From Aestuariivivens marinum (GTDB lineage Bacteria > Bacteroidota > Bacteroidia > Flavobacteriales > Flavobacteriaceae): 64,000 nt of DNA. The DNA is taken from the NCBI RefSeq assembly GCF_022662175.1, contig NZ_JAKMCR010000002.1:124001-188000 (forward strand), read 5' to 3'. Positions within the stretch are counted from its first letter, which is position 1. Each line of letters opens with the position of its first letter. The notes under the pieces are model-generated. The model made no database searches, had not been told where the DNA came from, and saw nothing but the letters and a program-made list of their open reading frames with translations. Positions 45,346 to 55,093 of this stretch are shown in pieces. A program made the translations under genes and the position numbers.

Positions 45346-45353
45346 CAAATGTA
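45346..45353 (-). promoter_or_regulatory. -7 box of ychF
   Basis: TACATTTG on the minus strand, 22 bp before the start. It is the same 8-mer as in the tRNA promoter; no TTG stands at the right distance. Confidence 0.4.
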
Positions 45354-45422
45354 ACTATTTCCATTGTTATTTTATGTAACATTATACCAATTCGATCGTC
45401 AAGAAATTATAAACACATTTTA

Positions 45423-46898
45423 ATGACTAAAGTTTTTTATAGCCTCTGTTTAATATCTATTTTCTTTTCTAGTTATTCACAAACCATTACTGCTAAAATT
45501 ATTGACCAAGTAACCAAAACTCCTATACCTTATGTTACAGTAAAAACAGGTAAATACAGTGGAGTTATCACTAACGAGGAAGGTTTTTTTACAATTAATA
45601 CAAATAACAACACGATTACAACCGTTAGTATTTCATGTATGGGTTACCAAGCCAAGTATATTAGTATTGAAACCATAAAATCACTTAATTACACCATTAC
45701 TTTAGACGAAGCCATAAACCAATTGGACGAAGTTTATTTAAGCAATAAAAAGCCAAATGTTGATTCATTAATGGCACGGGTAAAACGAAATATTAGCAAG
45801 AATTACAATTACGACCTTAATACCTATAGGCTTTTTTATAGAAGTACAGATCATATTGATTTTAAACATTTGGACTTCGAAATAGAAAAGGCTTCACACG
45901 TATCTTCTAAAAATTTGGATATGGCCAATGCCGAACTCATCCAACTTTCCAACGACATCATTAGCAGCAATATTGTCCACTTTACTGATGTTAAAGGAGC
46001 GCTTCACACGTTGCATCAGGATAGTAGTAAAATAGAAGTTAACAAAGTGACCAAACTACTGGACCATAAAAAGGATTTTTCTCTTGACAACGTGGAAGAA
46101 AAAGCTAAAGCCTTGGTATTAAAATATTTAGACACTACTAAGACCTACAAAGTAAAGACAGGTATTTTTAAGTTAGAAGATTCTATGTCTCTTAAAGAAG
46201 AAGAGTTAAAAAAAGACAAACCTAAAACCTACAAGGTATCTAGCTTAAAGTACAGTGCAGAATCTTTGGTTAAAAAAGCTACATTTACAAAAATCTCATT
46301 TTTAAATACCCTTATTGATTCCAACCTTTATGATTTTGAATTAGAAGACATTAACTATAACAATAATGAACTGATTTACATCATACGCTTTAAACCTAAT
46401 AGGTCGAAATCGAAACTAACGGGTACCTTTGTAGTTAACCAAAGGGATTATGCTATTACAAGAGTAGATTACAGTTATTACAAATCCCGCCATGGCAGTA
46501 AGTTTAATTTACGTTTAATATTGGGTATTAAATACATCGATAATGTAAGCAAGGGCACCTATATTTATGAAAAACAAAGCAATAATACCTACCAACCCAA
46601 ATACATTAAACGAATAAAGGGTAGCTACTTTTATGTAAATCGTGATTTTAAATTGATTGAAAACAGTCCTCAAAAAAACAAAATAGGCTTTAACTTTAAA
46701 ATTGAAGGCAACAACCTAACTAAAGAAGAGTTTCTTCTAACAAAATTTAGTAATAGTAATCAGGATGACTTTAACAAAATAAAACCAAAACAAGAAGTCC
46801 CCTTTATTCAACTTAGTACATTCGATAAATCGGCATGGGAAAACGACGCCATCATTGAGCCCCTTGAAGAAATGAAACAGTTTAGAAGTGATAATTAA
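45423..46898 (+). CDS. Carboxypeptidase-regulatory-like surface protein
   Basis: I place the start at the ATG at 45423, giving 491 residues and a signal peptide (MTKVFYSLCLI, ending SYSQ); the frame upstream to 45330 has no sensible signal. Residues about 20-95 are a carboxypeptidase-regulatory-like beta-sandwich (TITAKIIDQVTKTPIPYVTV, continuing to a conserved MGYQAK), usual before outer-membrane proteins. The remaining 390 residues are alternating strands and helices without a TonB plug, so it is not a full receptor. It is likely in the outer membrane or periplasm, role unknown. Confidence 0.8.
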   Translation: MTKVFYSLCLISIFFSSYSQTITAKIIDQVTKTPIPYVTVKTGKYSGVITNEEGFFTINTNNNTITTVSISCMGYQAKYISIETIKSLNYTITLDEAINQLDEVYLSNKKPNVDSLMARVKRNISKNYNYDLNTYRLFYRSTDHIDFKHLDFEIEKASHVSSKNLDMANAELIQLSNDIISSNIVHFTDVKGALHTLHQDSSKIEVNKVTKLLDHKKDFSLDNVEEKAKALVLKYLDTTKTYKVKTGIFKLEDSMSLKEEELKKDKPKTYKVSSLKYSAESLVKKATFTKISFLNTLIDSNLYDFELEDINYNNNELIYIIRFKPNRSKSKLTGTFVVNQRDYAITRVDYSYYKSRHGSKFNLRLILGIKYIDNVSKGTYIYEKQSNNTYQPKYIKRIKGSYFYVNRDFKLIENSPQKNKIGFNFKIEGNNLTKEEFLLTKFSNSNQDDFNKIKPKQEVPFIQLSTFDKSAWENDAIIEPLEEMKQFRSDN

Positions 46899-47567
46899 GG
46901 TTTAATTATGAATAGCTCTAATGTTGTGAGCTACTAAGATAAAATTTAATAAAACTTAGGAGTGAAGATTAGAGTTTAGTTATTGTCTTTTCATTTTTAA
47001 AATATCATCCCTTTCTTTTTACCAGATTTCCTTCATTAAAAATTCAGGTAGTTATTACCCTTTTTTAATCCTTATAATAAATTATTTAGTGTCAATTGTC
47101 CATTTGTTCACTATTTCTGATTTCACCATTAATTTTAACAAAATAAATTTGAAATAGCCCTACTTCATTAAATTCTATCTATAAGTATTAAAAGGTAAAT
47201 CAAAGTCGTTTTCACATATAACTGCGACCAACAAATAATATTTGAACTTATGTAGCCTGTTTCATGATTTCTAATTAATTTATTTAAATCTTCAAAAGGA
47301 TAGTTGATTAGTTTGTGTGTTTAAACACTACTATTTCAATTTTAAGATTGAAGCTAACTTTTAATGGCACCAAGTTTCAATTTTTTTTTAAGATAATTAG
47401 TAAAATTAGCATTAAAAACGGGAAAATAGTCAGAGTTTTTCAAGTGTTATAAGCCATTAATCATAGTATAAACTTTTAACTAAAGCTGACAAATATCATA
47501 GTTTATAAGCAATAAAATACTTAATCTTTATGGTCAATTAGGGATCAACCATTAATTCTTAAATAGT
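46899..47567. other. Long AT-rich intergenic region
   Basis: 669 bp without a credible gene in any frame. It contains a perfect 12-bp palindrome GTGTTTAAACAC (47317-47328) about 240 bp before the cytochrome gene and a TAAATTTG box (47144-47151) without a matching TTG. It may carry the regulation of the cytochrome gene, but no known site is recognised. Confidence 0.5.
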
Positions 47568-49526
47568 ATGAAACATCTCTACATAAAGCTTAGTTTACTA
47601 TTAATACTTCTATTTATATTCATGAGTTGGATAAACAGAAGTGGGATATTTTCCTATGTCCCTACAACTTTAGACGATTTCTTTATGCCAGGATCCCAAC
47701 CTTTGGAGTCTGGCACATTCAATTCGCCTAACAAATGCCATAGTTGTCATGGAGGTTATGATAATAACGTAGAACCAGCTTTTAATTACCAAGGTAGCAT
47801 GATGTCCCACAGCATGCGCGATCCTTTATTTGAAGCCTCATTAACCATTGCCAACCAAGATGCGCTATTTTCTGGAGACTTGTGCATGCGCTGTCATACT
47901 CCAAGAGGTTGGCTAGAAGGTAGAAGCACTCCAACTGATGGCTCAGCTCTAACAAGTGCCGATAGAGAGGGTGTGCAATGCCATTTTTGTCATAAAATGG
48001 TAGACCCGCTTAGCACTAGACCAGAAGATTTGGCCTATATAAATACCTTAGCTCCTGAAAATGTGCCTACACAACATGGCAATGGTATGTATGTGGTAGA
48101 TGCTGATGATAATACTAGACGAGGCCCTTATGATGATGCCAACGCAAATCACCCTACTCTATATTCGCCATTTCATTCAAGCTCTGAAATTTGTGCTACA
48201 TGTCACGATGTAAGCAATCCTGTATTTAGTAAAGCACCCGATGGTTCATACCAGCCTAATGCTACAAATACTCCTGCACCAACCTTTGATAAATACGAGA
48301 TGTTTCCAGTAGAGCGCACTTATAGTGAATGGAAAATGAGTGCTTATAATACAGCAGAAGGCATACCTTCAGCTGTATTTGGAGGTACAAAAACTAATGT
48401 TTCCAGCTGTATTGATTGCCATATGCCACAAACCAGTGGCAAAGGTTGTAATAAACAGTTTGCCTCAACTAGAAATGATTTAGCCATCCATGACTTAACA
48501 GGCGGCAACACCTTTGTACCTTTACTTATTAAGGCCAAATATGCTGGAGATGTGGATGTCGATGCTATTGATGCCGGTATTAGTAGAGCACAATACATGC
48601 TCCAAAATGCTGCTACCTTAAATCTTAACGTTACAACAACAATAAATGGATATAATCTAGATGTGAAAATTATTAATGAAACAGGACATAAATTACCATC
48701 GGGTTATCCAGAGGGCAGGCGCATGTGGATTAATGTTCAATGCTATGACAATGATGACAACATAATTTATGAATCTGGTGCTTACGATTCAGATACCGGT
48801 ACATTAGATAAAACCGGTACCAAAATTTATGAAGTCAAGTTAGGTATGAGTGAGGCCGTGGCTGCACTTGCAAATGCTAATGGCACAGGAACATATACCG
48901 CAGGCGAATCGTTTCACTTTGCTTTGAATAATGTTGTTGTAAAGGATAACCGAATTCCACCACGTGGTTTCATTAATGCCAATTTTGAAGCAGTACAAGC
49001 TGCTCCCATTGGGTATTCCTATCCTGATGGCGCTTTTTCAGATATAACATCTTATACAGTACCTGAAACAACTAACCGTATTGTGGTTAAACTACTATAC
49101 CAAACCTCCTCAAAAGAATATATCGAGTTCTTAAGAGATAAAAATGTTACTGATAACAAAGGGCAAGAGCTTTATGAGCTTTGGGAAGCTCATGGCAAAT
49201 CTACACCAATTGTAATGCAAGAAGCTGAATTTTTCACGTCTACTTTGGATATGACTAAAAAGCAAACTATGGATGCGGCCATTAAAATCTATCCTAATCC
49301 CAGTAAAAATATGGTTAACGTTTCTTTTGATTTAGCTTCAAACAGCAGGGTCTCATTGGAATTATATACTATAAATGGAGTTAAACTTTATACTTTAATT
49401 AATAACAAAACAGTAAATGCAATTGAGACCATTCCTCTTAATGTATCAACCTTAACAAGCGGCATCTATATTTTAAAATTCAAAATAAACCAAAACATTA
49501 TAACCAAATTATTGATTGTAGATTGA
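47568..49526 (+). CDS. Five-haem c-type cytochrome with T9SS sorting domain
   Basis: 652 residues. After an N-terminal hydrophobic segment (about 8-21) there are five CxxCH haem c motifs: at about 57-61 (CHSCH), 106-110 (CMRCH), 138-142 (CHFCH), 209-213 (CATCH) and 281-285 (CIDCH). Residues about 340-540 are beta-rich. The last 80 residues are a type A T9SS sorting domain (IKIYPNPSKNMVNVSFDL, later SGIYILKFKI). The haem-bearing protein would thus be moved across the outer membrane and placed on the surface or released. Electron transfer outside the cell is a reasonable inference; no reductase partner is adjacent. Confidence 0.88.
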   Translation: MKHLYIKLSLLLILLFIFMSWINRSGIFSYVPTTLDDFFMPGSQPLESGTFNSPNKCHSCHGGYDNNVEPAFNYQGSMMSHSMRDPLFEASLTIANQDALFSGDLCMRCHTPRGWLEGRSTPTDGSALTSADREGVQCHFCHKMVDPLSTRPEDLAYINTLAPENVPTQHGNGMYVVDADDNTRRGPYDDANANHPTLYSPFHSSSEICATCHDVSNPVFSKAPDGSYQPNATNTPAPTFDKYEMFPVERTYSEWKMSAYNTAEGIPSAVFGGTKTNVSSCIDCHMPQTSGKGCNKQFASTRNDLAIHDLTGGNTFVPLLIKAKYAGDVDVDAIDAGISRAQYMLQNAATLNLNVTTTINGYNLDVKIINETGHKLPSGYPEGRRMWINVQCYDNDDNIIYESGAYDSDTGTLDKTGTKIYEVKLGMSEAVAALANANGTGTYTAGESFHFALNNVVVKDNRIPPRGFINANFEAVQAAPIGYSYPDGAFSDITSYTVPETTNRIVVKLLYQTSSKEYIEFLRDKNVTDNKGQELYELWEAHGKSTPIVMQEAEFFTSTLDMTKKQTMDAAIKIYPNPSKNMVNVSFDLASNSRVSLELYTINGVKLYTLINNKTVNAIETIPLNVSTLTSGIYILKFKINQNIITKLLIVD

Positions 49527-49621
49527 TTACTTCCTACCTCTATGTAAAATCTATAGAGTGATGTAGATATAAGTATAAATGATTGGTTATATTATTATAT
49601 GATTACACATGTTTAAATAAA

Positions 49622-49649
49622 AAAATCCTAAGCTTTCACTTAGGATTTT
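49622..49649. terminator. Bidirectional terminator
   Basis: AAAATCCTAAG (49622-49632) pairs with CTTAGGATTTT (49639-49649). It separates the convergent cytochrome and ferredoxin genes. Confidence 0.88.
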
Positions 49650-49669
49650 CATTATTCATTATTTTATAA

Positions 49670-50047
<378 letters not shown>

Positions 50048-50053
50048 CAATCG

Positions 50054-50084
50054 CAAAAGTAAAACCAAAACCATTCAAAACCAA
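50054..50084 (-). promoter_or_regulatory. Promoter of the ferredoxin
   Basis: On the minus strand TTG (50084-50082), 20 bases, then TACTTTTG (50061-50054). The two -7 boxes are 6 bp apart and share the inverted repeat TTTGC-AATC-GCAAA. Confidence 0.78.
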
Positions 50085-50091
50085 ATTAAGC

Positions 50092-51150
50092 ATGGAATTA
50101 CAAGAAAGAATTGATGCTTTTGTAAAATTAGGCCAATTTATAGGCCAATTTTCTAATAAAGTTCCAACAAAAAGAAAAAGTGTTGAGCATAATGCTCTTT
50201 TCTTTGATGGGTTTAAGCATCAGTTAAAATTAGCTGAAGAATACAACGGATGGTTTACACCAGAAAACATACAATTTGCCTTAAACACTTGGGCTAAGGC
50301 ACTTACTAAAGATAATTTGGGAAAATGGTTAGAGCCATACCATATAAGTAACCTAACGTCAAAAAAGGTCGCTATAATAATGGCAGGAAATATTCCGTTG
50401 GTGGGGTTTCACGATTTTTTATCGGTACTTATTACTGGGCATCACGTTTTGGTAAAATTGTCCTCCAACGACAAACAATTACTGCCTTATTTAGCTAAAT
50501 ATTTGGAAATTGTTGAGCCTAAATTTAAAGGATGTATAGAGTTTACTGAAGAAAAAGTGATGCAATTTGACGCCGTAATTGCAACGGGAAGTAACAATAC
50601 GTCACGTTATTTTGAGTATTATTTTAAAGGAAAGCCATCTATAATCCGAAACAATAGAAATTCTATAGCTGTGCTCACTGGAAATGAATCAAAAGAAGAA
50701 TTGAAAGCCCTATCAGAAGATATATTTAGATTCTTCGGTTTAGGCTGTAGAAATGTATCCAAATTATTTGTGCCAAAACGGTATTCATTTGATGTTTTTT
50801 TTGAAGCCATTTACCACTGGCATCCTATAATTGAAAAAGCCAAATACGCCAACAACTACGATTATAACAAAGCTGTATATTTAATGAGCGAATTTGAAAT
50901 GTTGGAAAATGGTTTCTTTATGATAAAAGAAGATGCTAGTTACACATCTCCCATCGCAACCATGTTTTACGAATATTACGAGAACCCAGAACAATTGAAA
51001 GAAAAATTAGAGGCCGATAAAGAGCAAATTCAATGTATAGTTTCTAACGGATTTTATGATAAGGAAATTGCATTTGGACAGACGCAAAAACCCAAACTTT
51101 GGGATTATGCAGATAGTGTCGATTCTATTAAATTTTTATTATCAATTTGA
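50092..51150 (+). CDS. LuxC-like acyl-CoA reductase
   Basis: 352 residues. The family is related to aldehyde dehydrogenases: VAIIMAGNIPLVGFHD fits the nucleotide-binding region, and Cys219 in GLGCRNVSKLF is the likely acyl-carrying nucleophile. In luminous bacteria LuxC reduces acyl groups to aldehydes; here no lux genes are nearby. The product should be an aldehyde from an acyl-CoA, using NAD(P)H, but the substrate is unknown. Divergent from ferredoxin, and followed by serC on the same strand after 178 bp. Confidence 0.86.
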   Translation: MELQERIDAFVKLGQFIGQFSNKVPTKRKSVEHNALFFDGFKHQLKLAEEYNGWFTPENIQFALNTWAKALTKDNLGKWLEPYHISNLTSKKVAIIMAGNIPLVGFHDFLSVLITGHHVLVKLSSNDKQLLPYLAKYLEIVEPKFKGCIEFTEEKVMQFDAVIATGSNNTSRYFEYYFKGKPSIIRNNRNSIAVLTGNESKEELKALSEDIFRFFGLGCRNVSKLFVPKRYSFDVFFEAIYHWHPIIEKAKYANNYDYNKAVYLMSEFEMLENGFFMIKEDASYTSPIATMFYEYYENPEQLKEKLEADKEQIQCIVSNGFYDKEIAFGQTQKPKLWDYADSVDSIKFLLSI

Positions 51151-51328
51151 CCAAAAAATTATTGAATTCTTACCAAAAATTATTCAATAAATTAGGACAT
51201 TTGTTTCCTAAAATTTTTACTCAAGCAATGAAACCCTAAACAATTAAATTTTCATTAATTGTACTCCGCAATGGTGTATTTTAAATATTTAGGGTCACAT
51301 CACACAGTTTAAAAATAAAAATAAACAG

Positions 51329-52393
51329 ATGAAAAAACACAACTTTAGTGCAGGGCCATGCATTTTGCCTCAGGAAGTTTTACAAAAAGCATCTCAGGCC
51401 ATTATAGAATTAGACAATAGTGGGTTATCCTTGATAGAAATATCACACCGTAGCAAAGCATTTGTGGATGTTATGGAAAAAGCCAGATCTCTAGCTTTAG
51501 AATTGCTTGGTTTGGAGGGAAAAGGGTATAAAGCTTTGTTTTTACAAGGCGGTGCCAGTACACAGTTTTTAATGGTTGCTTTAAACTTATTGGAAAAAAG
51601 AGCAGGATATTTAAACTCTGGCACATGGGCCAATAAAGCTATGGCCGAAGCTAAAATTTTTGATGATATCTATGAGTTGGCTTCTTCAAAAGATGCCAAC
51701 TATAACTATATTCCAAAAGGGTATGATATTCCAGAGGATTACGATTATTTTCACTGTACCTCAAACAATACCATTTTTGGAACACAAATGAAGTCGTTTC
51801 CAGATTCTCCTATCCCAATGGTATGTGATATGAGTAGCGATATTTTTTCACGTTCGCTCGATTTTTCAAAATTCGATTTAATATATGCCGGAGCTCAAAA
51901 AAATATGGGCCCTGCTGGAACAACCTTAGTTGTTGTTAAAGAAGATATTTTAGGCAAAGTATCCCGAAAAATTCCTTCTATGATGGATTACAAAAAACAT
52001 ATTGCTAGTGGTAGTATGTTCAACACCCCTCCAGTTTTTGCTGTTTATACCTCAATGTTAACTTTAGAATGGTTGAAAAAATTGGGAGGCATAAAAGCGA
52101 TTGAAGAAGAAAACGAAAAGAAAGCACGTTTAATCTATTCTGAAATCGACCTAAACCCTTTATTTAAGGGATTTGCCGTCAAGGGTGATCGTTCTAACAT
52201 GAATGCTACATTTACCCTAGAGAACGAAAATTTAAAGGAAACCTTTGAAACCATGCTAAAAGATGCAGGTATAAACGGACTTAATGGTCACAGAAGTGTT
52301 GGCGGATACCGTGCTTCAATGTACAACGCCCTACCTTTGGATAGCGTGAAAGCTCTGGTAGAAGTCATGAGTGAATTAGAAAGTAAAGCTTAA
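51329..52393 (+). CDS. serC: Phosphoserine aminotransferase
   Basis: 354 residues, class V aminotransferase of the SerC type: it opens with KKHNFSAGPCILPQEVL, carries the pyridoxal Lys in YAGAQKNMGPAG, and ends with HRSVGGYRASMYNAL, the substrate-phosphate loop. It makes phosphoserine from 3-phosphohydroxypyruvate. The serA-like dehydrogenase follows 140 bp later, so two of the three serine-pathway steps are here. Confidence 0.96.
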   Translation: MKKHNFSAGPCILPQEVLQKASQAIIELDNSGLSLIEISHRSKAFVDVMEKARSLALELLGLEGKGYKALFLQGGASTQFLMVALNLLEKRAGYLNSGTWANKAMAEAKIFDDIYELASSKDANYNYIPKGYDIPEDYDYFHCTSNNTIFGTQMKSFPDSPIPMVCDMSSDIFSRSLDFSKFDLIYAGAQKNMGPAGTTLVVVKEDILGKVSRKIPSMMDYKKHIASGSMFNTPPVFAVYTSMLTLEWLKKLGGIKAIEEENEKKARLIYSEIDLNPLFKGFAVKGDRSNMNATFTLENENLKETFETMLKDAGINGLNGHRSVGGYRASMYNALPLDSVKALVEVMSELESKA

Positions 52394-52470
52394 AAACAGT
52401 TTATAGCAAGTAACCTCCGTTTAAAGTGTTTAGTTGCTTATTCAAACTTTAAAAATAAAATTTAATTTTT

Positions 52471-52514
52471 AGGTTGAACTATTAATCGTTCAACGAACTT
52501 TTAACTGTCAACCT
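52471..52514 (+). promoter_or_regulatory. Alternative hairpins before serA
   Basis: GTTGAAC (52473-52479) can pair with GTTCAAC (52488-52494), or AGGTTGA (52471-52477) with TCAACCT (52508-52514). The two pairings exclude each other, as in an attenuator, and lie 20 bp before serA. No T-run follows, so the effect may be on translation. Confidence 0.3.
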
Positions 52515-52533
52515 TTAACTCTTTACATAAAAA

Positions 52534-53484
52534 ATGAAAGTATTAGCAAACGATGGAATTTCCAAAAGTGGTATCAATGCTCTAGTAAAAGCAGGGTATG
52601 AAGTAATTACTACTACTGTAGCGCAAGAACAATTGGCTAATTATATAAACGAGAATAGTATTACTGTTCTATTGGTTCGAAGTGCAACAACAGTTCGCAA
52701 AGATCTAATTGATGCTTGTCCTACTTTAAAAATTATTGGTCGTGGTGGTGTAGGTATGGATAATATTGAGGTAGAATATGCCCGTGAAAAAGGCCTACAT
52801 GTAATCAATACCCCAGCGGCATCTTCCCATTCTGTTGCCGAATTGGTTTTTGCTCATTTTTATGGTTTGGCCCGTTTTTTACATAATTCAAACAGAGATA
52901 TGCCTTTAGAGGGTGATACCAATTTTAAAGGTTTAAAGAAAGCCTACGCCAAAGGGGTAGAACTAAAAGGAAAAACACTGGGTGTTTTAGGTTTTGGGCG
53001 TATAGGTCAAGCCACTGCCAAAGTAGCGCTTGGTGCAGGAATGAAAGTTATTGCCTTCGATCCGTTTTTAGAAAAGGCTAATTTAGAATTAGAGTTCTTT
53101 GACGGACAAAAGGTAAACTTTGAAATTGAAACCATCACTAAAGAAGAGGTATTAAAGCAAGCGGACTTCATTACACTTCACGTACCATCTCAAAAGGACT
53201 ATGTGATTGACGAAGCCGAATTTAACATCATGAAAGATGGTGTTATCCTGGCTAATGCGGCACGTGGTGGCGTAGTTAATGAGGTGGCTCTGGTTAAAGC
53301 TATAGAAAGCGGTAAAGTTGCAGGTGCAGCTCTGGATGTGTTTGAAAAAGAACCAAAACCTGAAATTCAATTGCTAATGAACGCTTCATTATCGTTAACA
53401 CCACATACAGGTGCTGCAACCAATGAAGCTCAAGACCGTATTGGTACCGAACTAGCTTCGCAAATTGTAAGCATATTAGGTTAA
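52534..53484 (+). CDS. serA: D-2-hydroxyacid dehydrogenase, likely 3-phosphoglycerate dehydrogenase
   Basis: 316 residues. The NAD-binding GFGRIGQATAKVALGAG, the TLHVPSQ and ARGGVVNE loops, catalytic Arg, Glu in EKEPKP, and His in LTPHTGAATNEAQ are present. There is no C-terminal ACT domain, so serine feedback as in the long enzyme is not expected. The position after serC supports oxidation of 3-phosphoglycerate, the first serine step. Ends at a terminator. Confidence 0.9.
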   Translation: MKVLANDGISKSGINALVKAGYEVITTTVAQEQLANYINENSITVLLVRSATTVRKDLIDACPTLKIIGRGGVGMDNIEVEYAREKGLHVINTPAASSHSVAELVFAHFYGLARFLHNSNRDMPLEGDTNFKGLKKAYAKGVELKGKTLGVLGFGRIGQATAKVALGAGMKVIAFDPFLEKANLELEFFDGQKVNFEIETITKEEVLKQADFITLHVPSQKDYVIDEAEFNIMKDGVILANAARGGVVNEVALVKAIESGKVAGAALDVFEKEPKPEIQLLMNASLSLTPHTGAATNEAQDRIGTELASQIVSILG

Positions 53485-53521
53485 CAAATAAATACCATAA
53501 ATAACCATCTTGGTTATAAGA

Positions 53522-53551
53522 TTGCCCTAACTGTAAATGTTAGGGCTTTTT
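53522..53551 (+). terminator. Terminator after serA
   Basis: GCCCTAAC (53524-53531) pairs with GTTAGGGC (53539-53546), followed by five T. A second small hairpin ATAACCA/TGGTTAT (53501-53517) stands just before it. Confidence 0.9.
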
Positions 53552-53719
53552 GTTAAAAGCCCTTTAAAAATAAGTTTATAAGGTACAATTTTTGTAACTT
53601 TATGTTGTATGAAACTACAATACTAAAGTATAGTTCAATCCATTACAGAGACAACTCACTTAATCGAATTTCTACAATCTGTAAATTAATTTTATTTTGT
53701 TCCTGTAAAAAATAGAAAT

Positions 53720-54163
53720 ATGAAAAATTCAATTCTACTTTTATTTACCCTTGGATTAATCATTGGCTGCAATACAGCAAAGCCTGTATCTTCCAACAAC
53801 AATTTGACTGAACAGGATTTGTTAAAGCCTACCAGTGATACAGTTACCATAACCAATGATGAATTGGAATATGAAATTATAATAATAGAACCTGGATTCA
53901 ATGCTTGGTTAATGAGTATGGCAAGGCCAGAAGGCTACTATTCTAAAAGTTTTTTGGAAAACAGAAATTACCTCTATGTTACAGAATGGAACCAAAGAGT
54001 GCTTCAACCACAGCGGTATAATCCCAATCTTTATGAGCTACAAATAGATTATAGTCCTAATATTGATTATGGCTATGAAGTAAATTACAAATTATATAAC
54101 TATTTTATTTATTTTCAATTGACTTACAAACAACGATTAGGTCCATTTGTCCCTAGAATTTAA
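53720..54163 (+). CDS. DUF6146 lipoprotein
   Basis: 147 residues. The signal ends LIIGCNTAK with Cys at residue 17. The mature part has FNAWLMSMARPEGYYSKSFL and YVTEWNQRV, characteristic of DUF6146, and a final LTYKQRLGPFVPRI. The function is unknown; a membrane-attached periplasmic place is inferred. It follows serA in the same direction but beyond a terminator, so it probably has its own promoter. Confidence 0.85.
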   Translation: MKNSILLLFTLGLIIGCNTAKPVSSNNNLTEQDLLKPTSDTVTITNDELEYEIIIIEPGFNAWLMSMARPEGYYSKSFLENRNYLYVTEWNQRVLQPQRYNPNLYELQIDYSPNIDYGYEVNYKLYNYFIYFQLTYKQRLGPFVPRI

Positions 54164-54201
54164 ATCTGTTTTTCATATTTTTGCTCTTCTAATTTTATAA
54201 T

Positions 54202-54696
54202 GTGGAAAAATTAAAAAGTCGTTGGGACATAAATAAAAATTGGCAATTTGTTTTCCTGTTGTTGGGAATAGTTGGTTTGGGATATTCTTCCTACAAATTA
54301 TCCTTGCTATTCTTAAAAGATGAACATATTGGTTTTGTTTTTCTTTTAAGCCTCTTCTTCTTTTTTATATTGTTAAAAATTGTTTTAAAGCTTTTCGATA
54401 GACTTCAAAAAAAATGGAAGGTAAACTACAGATGGGAACTCATAAATATTTTCTTTGTATTTGCCATTACTGGGTCTTCTTCTGTTTATGTAGGAAGACC
54501 AATAATTAAGTTACTAGGTATTACTAAAGAGAATTTACCCGCTTTTGCCTATTGGACATTATATATTTTAATAGGCTTTATTTTTTATCAAGTTTTATTG
54601 GTCTTGATTGGTTGGTTATTTGGACAGTATCAATTTTTCTGGAATTTTGAAAAGAAAATGCTTCGTAGAATTGGTTTTAAACGATTGGTTGATTAA
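54202..54696 (+). CDS. DUF6787-like membrane protein
   Basis: 164 residues from a GTG at 54202; the only nearby ATG (54200) is in another frame and stops at once. The two halves each carry membrane segments: about 15-35 and 42-62, then 77-95 and 112-135. WKVNYRWELINIFFVFAITGS is the part that fits DUF6787. A TATTTTTG box (54176-54183) is 18 bp upstream. Function unknown. Its stop overlaps the start of the next gene. Confidence 0.75.
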   Translation: MEKLKSRWDINKNWQFVFLLLGIVGLGYSSYKLSLLFLKDEHIGFVFLLSLFFFFILLKIVLKLFDRLQKKWKVNYRWELINIFFVFAITGSSSVYVGRPIIKLLGITKENLPAFAYWTLYILIGFIFYQVLLVLIGWLFGQYQFFWNFEKKMLRRIGFKRLVD

Positions 54697-55034
54697 TGCA
54701 TAATTTAAGGCAACATATTGCATTTAAGTTATTAACTGTATTTATTATAGTTATATTTTTAACCCCAACAGCGCTTAAATTTATACACATATTCAACCAT
54801 CATACCCATAAGGTATGTAATGACGAAACGTCTACCCATATTCATCAAGTAGATTTAGACTGTGTCTTTTTAAAATTCCATCTCAGCAAAAACTTTACAA
54901 CTTCTTCATTTGAAGCAAATCTTTTTTGCGAAAAGCAAACTCTACAGTTAATTGTATTACACTATATTTTTTTAAGTGATTTTCAACAACTTCACTTTTC
55001 ACTTCGAGGGCCTCCACAAATTAATTTGACATAA
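54696..55034 (+). CDS. Small His-rich membrane-anchored protein
   Basis: 112 residues. One N-terminal membrane helix (about 10-26) is followed by a His/Cys/Asp-rich stretch (HIFNHHTHKVCNDE, then THIHQVDLDC) and a C-terminal part without known fold. The ATG overlaps the stop of the previous gene (TAATG). The His cluster could bind a metal such as zinc or copper. It lies 59 bp before a TonB receptor whose loop is rich in His and Glu, which suggests a shared metal role; this is an inference. Confidence 0.65.
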   Translation: MHNLRQHIAFKLLTVFIIVIFLTPTALKFIHIFNHHTHKVCNDETSTHIHQVDLDCVFLKFHLSKNFTTSSFEANLFCEKQTLQLIVLHYIFLSDFQQLHFSLRGPPQINLT

Positions 55035-55093
55035 AAACTTATTGGACACTGCTCCAAAACTTTTTAATTAAATTAATTTAAAATTTTATAGTA

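Noticed and set aside
47144-47151. Promoter TAAATTTG 417 bp before the cytochrome gene
   Set aside because: No TTG at 17-23 bp upstream and the distance to the gene is long.
50092-53484. Luminescence operon
   Set aside because: Only a LuxC-like gene is present; no luxA, luxB, luxD or luxE.
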